A stretch of DNA of 33,660 nt, taken from positions 1-33,660 of the IMG/VR virus record IMGVR_UViG_3300017752_000072; one strand, 5' to 3'. The notes beneath the pieces are model-generated. The model saw only the letters and a list, made by a program, of their open reading frames with translations, was not told where the DNA came from and did not search any database. Below are positions 24,001 to 31,343 of this stretch, one piece after another; the first letter of the stretch is position 1; every line of letters begins with the position of its first letter. Made by a program: the position numbers and the translations under genes. This stretch comes from a virus.

Positions 24001-26880
24001 ATTTCTGGTACATACTCAGGATATAATACCATAGGTGGGGGTAGAGATAATTCACTTTCCGGAACTTATTCAAGTTATCAAACTATAGCCGGTGGCTGTA
24101 ATAATAAAATTACAGACAAGGCAGGAACTGTAGGTGGAGGTAGAGGAAACTGTGTTTGTGGTGAAGCAGGAACTATAGGTGGTGGACGATCTAATATTAT
24201 ATGTAATGCTGAAGATTATGCTACTATCGGCGGTGGACGTAATCATATAGTAGACGGAGACTGTTCAACTATTGCCGGTGGTGCTTACAACTGTATTGCA
24301 GCTAATATAGCAGTTATAGCAGGAGGAACCAAAAACACAGGCTCAGGAGCATGCGGATTTATAGGAGGTGGATGTTTAAATTCAGCTGTAAATAGTAGTA
24401 TTTATGCTAATATTGTAGGAGGACAATGCAACGTTATCAACTCAGGTTCTCATAGTAATATAGTAGGAGGTATTACCAACCGTATATGTAGTGCTAAATG
24501 TTCTTCAATCTTAGGAGGTAAAAATAATTTTATTAGCGGTTCAGGTAATACAAACTCAGCTTACCATATGATTATTGGCGGGTTACAGAGTTGTATTAAG
24601 ATGAACGAAAGTTTATCCACTTTAGATACCGGAGGGGTAGTAATAAGCGGGTACAATAACTTAGTTTCTGCCGGTACTGGATTTATAGGTGTTGCTACTA
24701 ATAGTACTGTATCTGCATACCAAGCTGCTGTTTTATCAGGAGATTCTAACTCTGTTTCTGGGTGCTATGGATTTGTTGGAGGAGGTAGACTAAATAGAAC
24801 ATGTGGTGATTGTGGGTTTATAGGAGGAGGTTGTGGAAATGATATATGTAGTGGAGAGACCCTTGCTTTCATAGGAGGTGGTAAAGGAAATTGTGTAGAT
24901 GGAGACTTTTCATCTATAGTAGGAGGATGCACTAACTGTATTGCTAATAGTCATGTTTTCATAGGAGGTGGTTACCATAATAATGCAGCAGGACAATATG
25001 GTGTAATAGGGGGTGGATACAATCATGAAATTTGTTCAGGCGAAAGCTATGGTGCTATAGTAGGTGGTTATTGCAACATAATAGACTCAGATTATAGTTT
25101 TATTGGAGGCGGTTGTAGAAACATTATTGCTCAATGTAACTGTAATGTTATAGTAGGTGGACGTGATCATTGTATTACTGGTAGACTATCTTTTATAGGT
25201 GGAGGATGTCAAAATGATATAGGTGGTACTTGTTATGGACACACATTAACCGGCGGTATGGGGAACTGTATCTGCACTGCTCACAATATTAATACAATCG
25301 GAGGAGGTCAAAACAATAAAATATTATGTAACATTGCTAATTCAACTATTGCCGGTGGAGCAACTAATTTAATTTGCAGAACATCTGGTTTTGATTATGG
25401 ATCAACAATTGCAGGAGGAGCTTCAAACTGTTTAATAGGTTCTACTTGTTTTAGTTTTATGGGAGGAGGAGCATGTAATACAGGTTCAGCCCCTTACGTT
25501 GTAATAGCAGGAGGTAAATCAAATAATGCAGAAGGTAATTGTTCAGCCATTTTAGGTGGATGCGGTAATACAGTTACAGACGAACTAAGTGTGGTAGGCG
25601 GGGGTCAAGCAAACTGTGTAACTTCCGGTAGTAGTGTGATAGGTGGTGGCTGTTCTAACTTTGTTTCTGGTCAACGAAGTTTTGTAGGTTCAGGTACTAA
25701 TAATGATATTTGCAACACATGTGGAGCATTTATCGGAGGAGGAACTAACAATAATATTAGCGGGTCAGCAGCTTCATCAAACCATGTTATAGCAGGAGGC
25801 TCTAATAATGATATAGTAGTAACAGACGGTAACCAGCCAAGTGCAGCAGTTTCTGCTATTGGAGGAGGATACAATAACTGTATTACTCATGGAGGATCAG
25901 TTATAGCAGGTGGTACTAACCACACAGTATCTGCATATCAAGGTGTTATTGTAGGAGGCGATACAAATACAGTCTCAGGTTGTTATGGATTTATCGGAGC
26001 TGGTAGACTTAATACCATTGGAGGTCACTGTGGAGTTATTGGGGGAGGTTGTCAAAACACAATATGTAGTGGAGAAATTTTTGCTGTAATAGGTGGTGGG
26101 CGTGCCAACCAAGTAGATGGAGATTGTTCTTTTATTGGAGGTGGATGTAGTAATGTAGTTTGTGGTTATCTTTCTTCTGTAGGTGGTGGTCAATGTAATA
26201 GAGTTTGTAATAACACTAACTTTTCTGTTATAGCAGGTGGTTGTTGTAATGTGGTGCAAGGATGTGTTTATAATACTGTCGGGGGTGGAACATTAAACTG
26301 TATTGTAGCTACTCAGTATGGAACTGCTAATACGATAGCAGGGGGCCAATGTAATAATATTATCGGTTCTACCAATGAGTCTTTTAATACTATAGCAGGT
26401 GGTCTCTGCAACTGTATATGTAACGGCGCTTGCAGCTCAGCTATTTTAGGTGGATCAAATAATTATATTAATGGTCATAAGTGTTCGTTTATTGTAGGTA
26501 AAAGCTTAACCTCAACTGCTGACAATTACACCTTTATGAATAATGCTTGTGTGTCAGGTACAACACGTACTACAACATTAGTAGAAACATCAGCTAGAAA
26601 ACATAAAGAATGTATTTTACCTCTACAGGATCAAATTGAAAATATAAAGCAACTTGAACCAGTAGAATTCCAATGGAAACAAGATAAAACAAAAGACATT
26701 GGATTTATCGCTGAAGAAGTTGAAAAAGTATTCCCTAACCTAGTATCATATGAAGAAGATGGAGAAATACATGGTGTACAGTATTCTAAATTAACAACCG
26801 TTCTCGTAAAAGCTTTACAACAACAACAAGAACAGATAAATGAATTGAAAGAAGAAATAAAAGTTTTAAAACAAAAGTAG
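21025..26880 (+). CDS. Giant cysteine-rich beta-solenoid tail fibre with S74 chaperone
   Basis: 1951 residues. Order: docking N-terminus (1-18); beta module (19-56); fibre shaft with 'RLGVGTSSPQKALHI'; first 'GGGxxN' solenoid (about 188-366, 9 turns); spacer module (374-429); second copy of the 19-56 module (474-511); YadA-like 'NVVIGxxAG' turns (about 596-772); second copy of the spacer (783-838); second solenoid (about 838-1840, about 59 turns). It ends in a peptidase S74 intramolecular chaperone (1855-1951), with Ser1856 and Lys1861 placed as the self-cleavage dyad, the DIGFIAEEVEKVFP core and a terminal coiled coil (QQQQEQINELKEEIKVLKQK). The chaperone should drive trimerisation and then be cut off. 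By my count there are about 90 cysteines, nearly all in the solenoids, which is unusual for an exposed fibre. Likely a long receptor-binding fibre. Confidence 0.85.
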   Translation: MPNWKKLITSGSDASLNSLNLSSVVNAGTDTDKFLVLDGSGNVDFRTGANVLSDIGGQASGTYVTDDGGATGEVAVWSSGTAISGSNSIFFDTANNRLGVGTSSPQKALHISSSGEMLRLESSTNTSTLKFVDTNANSIIKTVQGKMALEAGGTQISFDTNGSERMRLDSTGLGIGTTNPEEKLTIEGNISSSGCIQIGTGHTNSGTLSSIVGGTLNTISGTCSFIGGGSTNCVSGNLSFVGGGTQNDALANCTVVVGGCNNSISGLLSSIVGGRDHCISAAAWYGLIGGGRSNAIYGNYGFIGGGCSNSICSLEQYSVIGGGQLNILDGDNSGILGGNSNCVIHDNSFIVGSNLTSSASCTTFMNNLDVEGTVSASAFSGSFVGDGSNLTGVGGSPGGSNTQVQYNNGGNFAGSSNLTFDGTNLTVGGKVTATEIVTNVVSQSISFATGSNRFGDEISDTHTFTGSINVTGSLNLSSVVNAGTDTDKFLVLDSSGNVDFRTGANVLSDIGATTCTGTVTGTGAANKLAIWNSGTELTSDTNLHWDTSNDRLGIGTTSPSQKLTVEGNISASGELELTGGVTASVLNFEGTSTSIGVNAGCTRSTNTLNNVVIGKDAFLNATSPDANVVIGVNAGKDLSVSGQRQVLIGYSAGEKNQRGGTNTAVGYQALYSSNYTFPGPQSSVAIGYAALHNGSAHSNNVAVGYNAGNSIQSGGNNVLIGYCTGVGTLTTGGGNTLVGYKAGTLNSNDSNSIVIGCCAVGKGSNTVVIGHSDITSTHLQGSVSASTFSGSFVGDGSNLTGVGGSPGGSDTQVQYNNGGSFAGSSNLIFDGTNLTVGGNISGSGCIQIGTGHTLSGTKSSIGGGINHTITGNCSFIGGGCDNCITGNCSFVGGGRLNDVLSACSIIAGGYNNSLSATVTAIAGGRDNCITSAGACSFIGGGYINKIENIFSTIGGGCSNCVRDRFSVIAGGEDNCTNSDYWYNVIGGGCTNTISGTYSGYNTIGGGRDNSLSGTYSSYQTIAGGCNNKITDKAGTVGGGRGNCVCGEAGTIGGGRSNIICNAEDYATIGGGRNHIVDGDCSTIAGGAYNCIAANIAVIAGGTKNTGSGACGFIGGGCLNSAVNSSIYANIVGGQCNVINSGSHSNIVGGITNRICSAKCSSILGGKNNFISGSGNTNSAYHMIIGGLQSCIKMNESLSTLDTGGVVISGYNNLVSAGTGFIGVATNSTVSAYQAAVLSGDSNSVSGCYGFVGGGRLNRTCGDCGFIGGGCGNDICSGETLAFIGGGKGNCVDGDFSSIVGGCTNCIANSHVFIGGGYHNNAAGQYGVIGGGYNHEICSGESYGAIVGGYCNIIDSDYSFIGGGCRNIIAQCNCNVIVGGRDHCITGRLSFIGGGCQNDIGGTCYGHTLTGGMGNCICTAHNINTIGGGQNNKILCNIANSTIAGGATNLICRTSGFDYGSTIAGGASNCLIGSTCFSFMGGGACNTGSAPYVVIAGGKSNNAEGNCSAILGGCGNTVTDELSVVGGGQANCVTSGSSVIGGGCSNFVSGQRSFVGSGTNNDICNTCGAFIGGGTNNNISGSAASSNHVIAGGSNNDIVVTDGNQPSAAVSAIGGGYNNCITHGGSVIAGGTNHTVSAYQGVIVGGDTNTVSGCYGFIGAGRLNTIGGHCGVIGGGCQNTICSGEIFAVIGGGRANQVDGDCSFIGGGCSNVVCGYLSSVGGGQCNRVCNNTNFSVIAGGCCNVVQGCVYNTVGGGTLNCIVATQYGTANTIAGGQCNNIIGSTNESFNTIAGGLCNCICNGACSSAILGGSNNYINGHKCSFIVGKSLTSTADNYTFMNNACVSGTTRTTTLVETSARKHKECILPLQDQIENIKQLEPVEFQWKQDKTKDIGFIAEEVEKVFPNLVSYEEDGEIHGVQYSKLTTVLVKALQQQQEQINELKEEIKVLKQK
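21592..22122 (+). repeat. First GGGxxN solenoid, 9 turns
   Basis: Turns of about 15-20 residues with core S-(F/I)-I-G-G-G-x-x-N-x-(I/V)-x-G. The array starts with SGCIQIGTGHTNSGT and ends with the cap SFIVGSNLTSSAS...FMNN. Many turns carry Cys before or after the Asn. Confidence 0.8.
22144..22311 (+). repeat. Spacer module, copy 1
   Basis: Encodes VSASAFSGSFVGDGSNLTG through the DGTNLTVGG end of the module (aa 374-429). It recurs nearly unchanged at 23371-23538, 409 residues later in the same protein. Confidence 0.85.
22810..23340 (+). repeat. YadA-like turns (NVVIGxxAG)
   Basis: Residues about 596-772 contain at least eight turns with core (N/S)-x-(V/A)-(V/L)-I-G-x-x-A-(G/L), for example NVVIGVNAG, NTAVGYQAL and NVAVGYNAG. 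This pattern is known from trimeric autotransporter beta-rolls and many Bacteroidota and phage adhesins. Confidence 0.75.
23371..23538 (+). repeat. Spacer module, copy 2
   Basis: Second copy of the 22144-22311 module (aa 783-838), differing at only a few residues (SASTF for SASAF; GGSD for GGSN). Confidence 0.85.
23557..26544 (+). repeat. Second GGGxxN solenoid, about 59 turns
   Basis: It opens with CIQIGTGHTLSGT and closes with SFIVGKSLTSTAD...FMNN, matching the start and cap of the first solenoid. I count about 59 G-G-x-x-N turns averaging roughly 16-17 residues and about 74 cysteines, often as GGGCxNC or NCI. Confidence 0.8.
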
Positions 26881-26881
26881 T

Positions 26882-27595
26882 ATGGCAACTTTACAGTCGA
26901 TGGATATTACCGGTTCTTTATACCCAGGCTCTGGTTCTACTACTAGTGACGTAGGTTACATGTGGTATGATACTGAATACGATTGTGTAAAATATAGCGG
27001 TTGGGTAGGTACTGGTATAGTTGCAAAAGAATTAGGTAACTCTAGTGCTACTGCTTCAGGTTCTATTCCCGTACCTTTAGGATTATCAGATGTTATATAT
27101 TCGCAAAATTTAAGTCCATCACCTGCCTGGTCTTATAATAACCATACTTTAGAAAGCAATTATAGCGGTAACTCGGTAAGAGTAGTTTGGGAATATAATA
27201 ATGGACCTTCTTTTAGAGGAGATTTTCAATTAGATGATTTTACTTTATTCGGTACTAGTTACGACCCCCAAAGCGGTATATCCTCTGGCTGGCAATCATC
27301 TAGAACTAATACCCCCTCTTACACCTCTGTCACTTGGTATGCGTTAGCGAACGGTACCAGCACAAACCGTTGGAATAGAGATCCATCAGGAACAGGTTCA
27401 TCCGGTACCGGTCTAACATCTGGGAATACAGGCACTTATTACTATTATGCCGAAACTTCCGGTACTTCCGGTCAGAAGTATTGGCTTAGAAGTCCTCAAA
27501 TTACTATTTCAAGTAATTTTGATATAAAGTACTATAAAGCTCATTTAGGTTCAAATGTAGGAGATTATAAAGTATATGTTGATGTAATATCTTAA
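26882..27595 (+). CDS. Fibre-type protein with MAM-like beta domain
   Basis: 237 residues. The N-terminal 45 residues (MATLQSMDITGSLYP, then GYMWYDTEYDCVKYSG) form a module shared with the next two genes, probably a docking element. The rest is beta-type. WNRDPSGTGSSGTGLTSGN, YYYYAETSG and YWLRSPQI (about 163-210) resemble the start of eukaryotic-type MAM domains, and 'GDFQLDDFTLF' (about 114-124) resembles the MAM end, so the order looks permuted. A carbohydrate- or surface-binding tip is a reasonable guess. The start lies one base after the giant fibre stop, so these genes are co-transcribed. Confidence 0.65.
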   Translation: MATLQSMDITGSLYPGSGSTTSDVGYMWYDTEYDCVKYSGWVGTGIVAKELGNSSATASGSIPVPLGLSDVIYSQNLSPSPAWSYNNHTLESNYSGNSVRVVWEYNNGPSFRGDFQLDDFTLFGTSYDPQSGISSGWQSSRTNTPSYTSVTWYALANGTSTNRWNRDPSGTGSSGTGLTSGNTGTYYYYAETSGTSGQKYWLRSPQITISSNFDIKYYKAHLGSNVGDYKVYVDVIS

Positions 27596-27598
27596 ATT

Positions 27599-28672
27599 AT
27601 GGCACAGTTACAAGCAACTACAGTACACGCTTCAGGTTCGATTAAATTAGGACGAACACCGGATACTTCACATACCGGAATGATGTGGTATGATAGTGGA
27701 AGCGCAAAACTACACTTTACCAAATGTATCTTAGTTCCAGGTACACCTGGCACTCCTGGAGGAAACGGTACTTGGTCTAGTGCGGGGAGTGTACCTGTTG
27801 GTCGTTATAATTTAGCAGGAGCAGGTGTTCAAAATGCAGGGTTAGTAACAGGAGGTAGACAGTATCCAACAACTCCATGGGATCTAAGCTGTACTGATGA
27901 ATACAACGGAACAAGCTATTCAGCTGGAGGAGCATTAAATAGAGCTAGGAATGGATTAGCAGGAACAGGGACACAGAATTCTGCATTAGTCTTTGGAGGT
28001 TCACCTAATGGGACATGCACTGAAGAGTATAACGGAAGTACTTGGAGTTTTGGAGGTACAGTACCTCGAACTACTGTAGGTAAACCCGGTCTCGCAGGAA
28101 CTCAAAACGCAGCAGTAGGTTTTGCAGGTACAACAAACGCAGGCGGTACCTGTACTGATGAGTATAACGGTACTTCCTGGACCTCAGCAAACGCTATGTC
28201 CGGTTATAATAAGTGGTATGTAGGTTATGCAGGATCATCTCAGAATGCCGCTTTATCTTTTGGTGGCAGTATCTGCGGGAATATAGCACCTTACTATACG
28301 TGTCAGACAGAAGAATACAACGGTACTACTTGGTCATCAGGAGGTAATATGAATGTACTAAGGAGCGGATTGGGAGGAGCAGGAGAGGTGAACTCAGCTT
28401 TAGCTTTTGGAGGATTTTATCCCGGGAACCAAACTAACTCTCAAAGATCTAGTGAAACTTATAACGGTACTTCTTGGGCTAATACCTCAAATTTACCTGC
28501 TACTAGACGCTGTATAGATGGATTCGGTACTCAAAACGCTGCTGTAGCTTCCGGCGGTAAGTCTTGGCCGTCTAATGTTAATGCTAGTAGCACTTACGAA
28601 TATAACGCAGGACCTGCAACACCAGGAACATCAGATTCGTACATAATGGGATCAGGGTCAATATCTATATAA
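27599..28672 (+). CDS. Fibre-type protein with six-bladed kelch-like propeller
   Basis: 357 residues. After the shared N-terminal module (MAQLQATTVHASGSIKLG, GMMWYDSGSAKLHF) come six repeats of about 45 residues with core 'GTQNAAL.FGG' then 'TEEYNGTSWSSGG'. The half-repeat 'GTWSSAG' at the start of the array (about residue 57) would close the ring with the last blade, the usual velcro of beta-propellers. There are no catalytic residues that I recognise; the expected role is binding. The next gene is a clear paralogue. A Gly/Pro linker (VPGTPGTPGGNG) separates module and propeller. Confidence 0.75.
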   Translation: MAQLQATTVHASGSIKLGRTPDTSHTGMMWYDSGSAKLHFTKCILVPGTPGTPGGNGTWSSAGSVPVGRYNLAGAGVQNAGLVTGGRQYPTTPWDLSCTDEYNGTSYSAGGALNRARNGLAGTGTQNSALVFGGSPNGTCTEEYNGSTWSFGGTVPRTTVGKPGLAGTQNAAVGFAGTTNAGGTCTDEYNGTSWTSANAMSGYNKWYVGYAGSSQNAALSFGGSICGNIAPYYTCQTEEYNGTTWSSGGNMNVLRSGLGGAGEVNSALAFGGFYPGNQTNSQRSSETYNGTSWANTSNLPATRRCIDGFGTQNAAVASGGKSWPSNVNASSTYEYNAGPATPGTSDSYIMGSGSISI

Positions 28673-28673
28673 T

Positions 28674-29720
28674 ATGGCACAGTTACAGACAACTTTTATT
28701 ACCGGTTCATTAAGGCTTCCACTTAATCCTCCATCAGCTTCTACTGCTCCTGGAGATAGTTATATGTGGTTCGATACCGGTAGTAACCAAATAGTAATTT
28801 CTAAACTAGAGTTTGGCGGAGGTCAACCTGCAGGTCCAGGAGCAGCAGTATGGACTATTGGCGGAGCTATGAATAATGCTAGAAGATCTTTAGGTACAGC
28901 AGGAAATTCAACATCAGCTGTAGCGTTTGGTGGTTTGCGGTCTCCCAGTATTGTTACTAGTTGTACTGAAGAATATAATGGAACCTCTTGGACTAATGTA
29001 TCTGCTATGTCTGTATCTAGAAGAGATCTAGGAGGTTTTGGAACTCAAAATGCTGCTTTAGGTTTTACTGGTGCAACTCCTTCTAACCAGAATCGAACTG
29101 AAGAATACAATGGTAGTTCTTGGTCTACAGGCGGTAGTTACCCTAACTCACAGCAAGGTTCACAAGGTACTGGAACACAGAATTCTGGTTTAAGCGCAGG
29201 AGGTTTTCCTTCTACCTATGATAATTGTACAAAGGAGTATAACGGTAGTTCTTGGTCTAACGGAGGAAACACATCTATTAATAGGTATAATTCAGCAGTA
29301 ACAGGCACTCAAAACTCAGGGTTAATATTTGGAGGACAAAACCCATCTACTGTAATTAGTACTGAAGAATATAATGGTAGTTCCTGGTCTACCGGAGGAA
29401 ACATGAGCCAGCCGAGAATGGGGCATGGCGGTGCAGGTACACAAAATGGCACCATAGCTATGTCAGGGTATAACAATACTACATCTATATCTCATACTAC
29501 CAGTGAGCTTTATAACGGCTCTACTTGGTCTACTACTACCTCTACTAATGTAAGAAGATGTAGAGTAGGAAGTGACGGGACAGCAGGTAACGGTATTTTA
29601 GTAGGTGGAGCTCAAAGAACTCCTTCATGTCTGTTTTACTCCTGTACTGAAGAATATACATCAGGTCCTGGGACCCCTGCAACACCTAATACATCATCAG
29701 TTGTTCACATACATGTATAA
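28674..29720 (+). CDS. Paralogous kelch-like propeller fibre protein
   Basis: 348 residues, one base after its paralogue. It has the same N-terminal module (MAQLQTTFITGSLRLP, SYMWFDTGSNQIVISKL) and six propeller repeats with cores such as GTQNSGLIFGG and TEEYNGSSWSTGG. The blade loops differ strongly from those of the upstream copy, while the core strands are kept, as expected if the loops contact different targets. The C-terminus (NTSSVVHIHV) is short and hydrophobic. Adsorption or decoration function inferred. Confidence 0.75.
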   Translation: MAQLQTTFITGSLRLPLNPPSASTAPGDSYMWFDTGSNQIVISKLEFGGGQPAGPGAAVWTIGGAMNNARRSLGTAGNSTSAVAFGGLRSPSIVTSCTEEYNGTSWTNVSAMSVSRRDLGGFGTQNAALGFTGATPSNQNRTEEYNGSSWSTGGSYPNSQQGSQGTGTQNSGLSAGGFPSTYDNCTKEYNGSSWSNGGNTSINRYNSAVTGTQNSGLIFGGQNPSTVISTEEYNGSSWSTGGNMSQPRMGHGGAGTQNGTIAMSGYNNTTSISHTTSELYNGSTWSTTTSTNVRRCRVGSDGTAGNGILVGGAQRTPSCLFYSCTEEYTSGPGTPATPNTSSVVHIHV

Positions 29721-29730
29721 AAAATAAAAA

Positions 29731-30006
29731 ATGAGATACTTTAAAGCTACAAACACAGGAAAAGGGTTTATAACCTACGAAGAAAACGAAGAGTCCCATA
29801 TTCAAGGACATATTGCAGATATATACACGACCGATAATGAAGCATGGGCTCGTAGAGTAGGTGCTTTAGAAGTAACAGTAGAAATAGCTCAAGAGCATAT
29901 CGACGATTTTATTGATGCTGAAGAATTAGTATACCCTGAGGATCATGAAGATGACTCATTACGCGGTCAGCCTTTAGTGTACACTTTACCGACAGGTTCT
30001 ATGTAA
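29731..30006 (+). CDS. Small acidic hypothetical protein
   Basis: 91 residues, acidic, with a predicted small alpha/beta fold (FITYEENEESHIQGH, then helix EIAQEHIDDFIDAEE). No recognised motif, signal peptide or membrane segment. It is the last gene before promoter P2 and follows the fibre genes after 10 nt, so it probably belongs to the fibre transcript. It might be a fibre assembly factor, as such genes often follow fibre genes in T4-like phages; this is position-based only. Confidence 0.55.
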   Translation: MRYFKATNTGKGFITYEENEESHIQGHIADIYTTDNEAWARRVGALEVTVEIAQEHIDDFIDAEELVYPEDHEDDSLRGQPLVYTLPTGSM

Positions 30007-30010
30007 AAAA

Positions 30011-30042
30011 GTTGTTTATTAAAAGAAAAAGTTTTATATTAG
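30011..30042 (+). promoter_or_regulatory. Bacteroidota-type promoter P2
   Basis: GTTG (TTG at 30012-30014) and TATATTAG at 30035-30042, 20 nt apart, in a short intergenic region. The box continues as TATATTAGTAAT. The predicted start of transcription is about 14 nt ahead of the ATG at 30062. It would drive the oxygenase gene group. Confidence 0.7.
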
Positions 30043-30061
30043 TAATAAAGAAAAGTTGTAA

Positions 30062-30751
30062 ATGTCTGAAAATAAAGATTTAACAGTAACAGAAGACCTC
30101 AAACCTATACTAGAGGTACTTAAACAAGAAGATGCTAAAGCTATAGTTGAACTAAAAGAAGAGTTGACTGATAACTGGCTTAAAAAACAAATATTCCGTA
30201 CTGAAACTGAAATGAGAATATCAGTACTTAATGACGGTAAACATCCAACATCTGCATCTAAATATTGGCAATCAGTTAGAGAGATGTCTGCTATGTTTGA
30301 TGCTTTAATGGGCTTATCATTCGACCTTAGACGTAACGAAATCAAAAGATTAAAGCTTGAACGTAAAATGCAAAAAGCGATTCAATCTGGAGATGAACTT
30401 AAACAAAGGGAAATTCAAATTAGTTTAGATGAAAACCTTTACGGTAAAGCTAGTATGGAACAAGTAGCTCACGATCGGGTACGAGAGTTAAAACTATGGT
30501 CCCAGATTAAGTCTGAATTAGATGATGGTTCGTTCGATAGTAAAAATGTTGATACTCACCAGGCTACTTCTTACCGGCATGCTCTAAGAAATAGAGCTGA
30601 AGCACTAGGACCAAACGCAGGACCAGCAGAAATCATTAATGCTGTAGGTCCATTAAAAACCGTAGAAAGATTACAAACCGAATCAGGTAATCTTTTAGAC
30701 TTCAAACAAGCTAAACTAGCATTAGAGCAAAAAAATAAAGAAGATAAGTAA
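30062..30751 (+). CDS. Hypothetical charged helical protein
   Basis: 229 residues, nearly all alpha-helical and rich in Lys, Glu, Leu and Gln, with a coiled-coil-like stretch (about 98-125, FDLRRNEIKRLKLERKMQK). A His/Arg-containing segment (DTHQATSYRHALRNRAEALG) is followed by GPAEIINAVGPLKTVERL near 190-210. I recall proteins of this kind in marine phage genomes without function. It is the first gene after promoter P2 and precedes four oxygenases by one base, so it is co-expressed with them. It has no catalytic motif that I can identify. Confidence 0.6.
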   Translation: MSENKDLTVTEDLKPILEVLKQEDAKAIVELKEELTDNWLKKQIFRTETEMRISVLNDGKHPTSASKYWQSVREMSAMFDALMGLSFDLRRNEIKRLKLERKMQKAIQSGDELKQREIQISLDENLYGKASMEQVAHDRVRELKLWSQIKSELDDGSFDSKNVDTHQATSYRHALRNRAEALGPNAGPAEIINAVGPLKTVERLQTESGNLLDFKQAKLALEQKNKEDK

Positions 30752-30752
30752 A

Positions 30753-31343
30753 ATGTTTCTTTACAGTAAAGAAGGAGCTTTATCTCCTGAGTTATGCAGA
30801 GCTTTTATAGAGACTTTCGAAGCCTCTGATGATAAAAAACCAGGTGTAGTTTTTGGACCTAACGGTGAAAGCTCAGATTCTGGTAAAAAATCAACAGATA
30901 TTTCATTTCATCCTGGATATCTCAAAGATAAAACCTGGGCTCCTCTTTTACAGTCATTAGTTGATATATTAGAAAAAAATAAATTTGATTATATTGAAAG
31001 ACATCGAACCGCTATGGAAAAAATGGATCCTTTCGATATCGATTTTTCTTTTAATCTGCAGAGATATCTTCCTGGTGAAGGTTTTTCTTCCTGGCATTGT
31101 GAAAGAGCCGGTATAAAACACTCTAAAAGATTGCTAGTGTGGATGGTGTACTTAAATGATGTAACTGATAGAGGAGAAACAGAGTTTTTATATCAACACC
31201 ATTTTGAAGAGCCAAAACGAGGAAAGTTAGTTATATGGCCTGCCGATTGGTTATATATGCATAGAGGAGTTGTATCCCCAACCCAAACTAAATATATACT
31301 AACAGGATGGTTCACACATATAGAAAGAAGAGATGAAGAATAG
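30753..31343 (+). CDS. 2-oxoglutarate/Fe(II) oxygenase, prolyl-4-hydroxylase-like
   Basis: 196 residues. Jelly-roll oxygenase signatures: iron ligands His115-x-Glu117 (SSWHCERAG) and His170 (ADWLYMHRGVV), with Lys180 (PTQTKYILTGWF) in the 2-oxoglutarate-binding position. 'LLVWMVYLND' and 'GETEFLYQ' are the usual strands between them. Glu in place of Asp in the first motif is allowed in the superfamily. Such enzymes hydroxylate proteins, nucleic acids or small molecules using 2-oxoglutarate and O2; the substrate here is unknown. It overlaps the next gene by 11 nt. Confidence 0.85.
   Translation: MFLYSKEGALSPELCRAFIETFEASDDKKPGVVFGPNGESSDSGKKSTDISFHPGYLKDKTWAPLLQSLVDILEKNKFDYIERHRTAMEKMDPFDIDFSFNLQRYLPGEGFSSWHCERAGIKHSKRLLVWMVYLNDVTDRGETEFLYQHHFEEPKRGKLVIWPADWLYMHRGVVSPTQTKYILTGWFTHIERRDEE

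Noticed and set aside
21339-26259. Several open frames on the minus strand and frame +3 inside the giant fibre and other fibre genes
   Set aside because: They are by-products of repetitive GGA/GGT-rich coding DNA, have biased low-complexity translations and no conserved motif, and lie inside a long frame with a clear domain order.
23557-26544. Regular repeats considered as a CRISPR array
   Set aside because: The repeats are in frame, protein-level, imperfect, and have no constant 25-40 nt repeat with unique spacers.
19594-29720. Diversity-generating retroelement acting on fibre tips
   Set aside because: No reverse transcriptase gene or template/variable repeat pair with adenine-specific differences was seen in the window.
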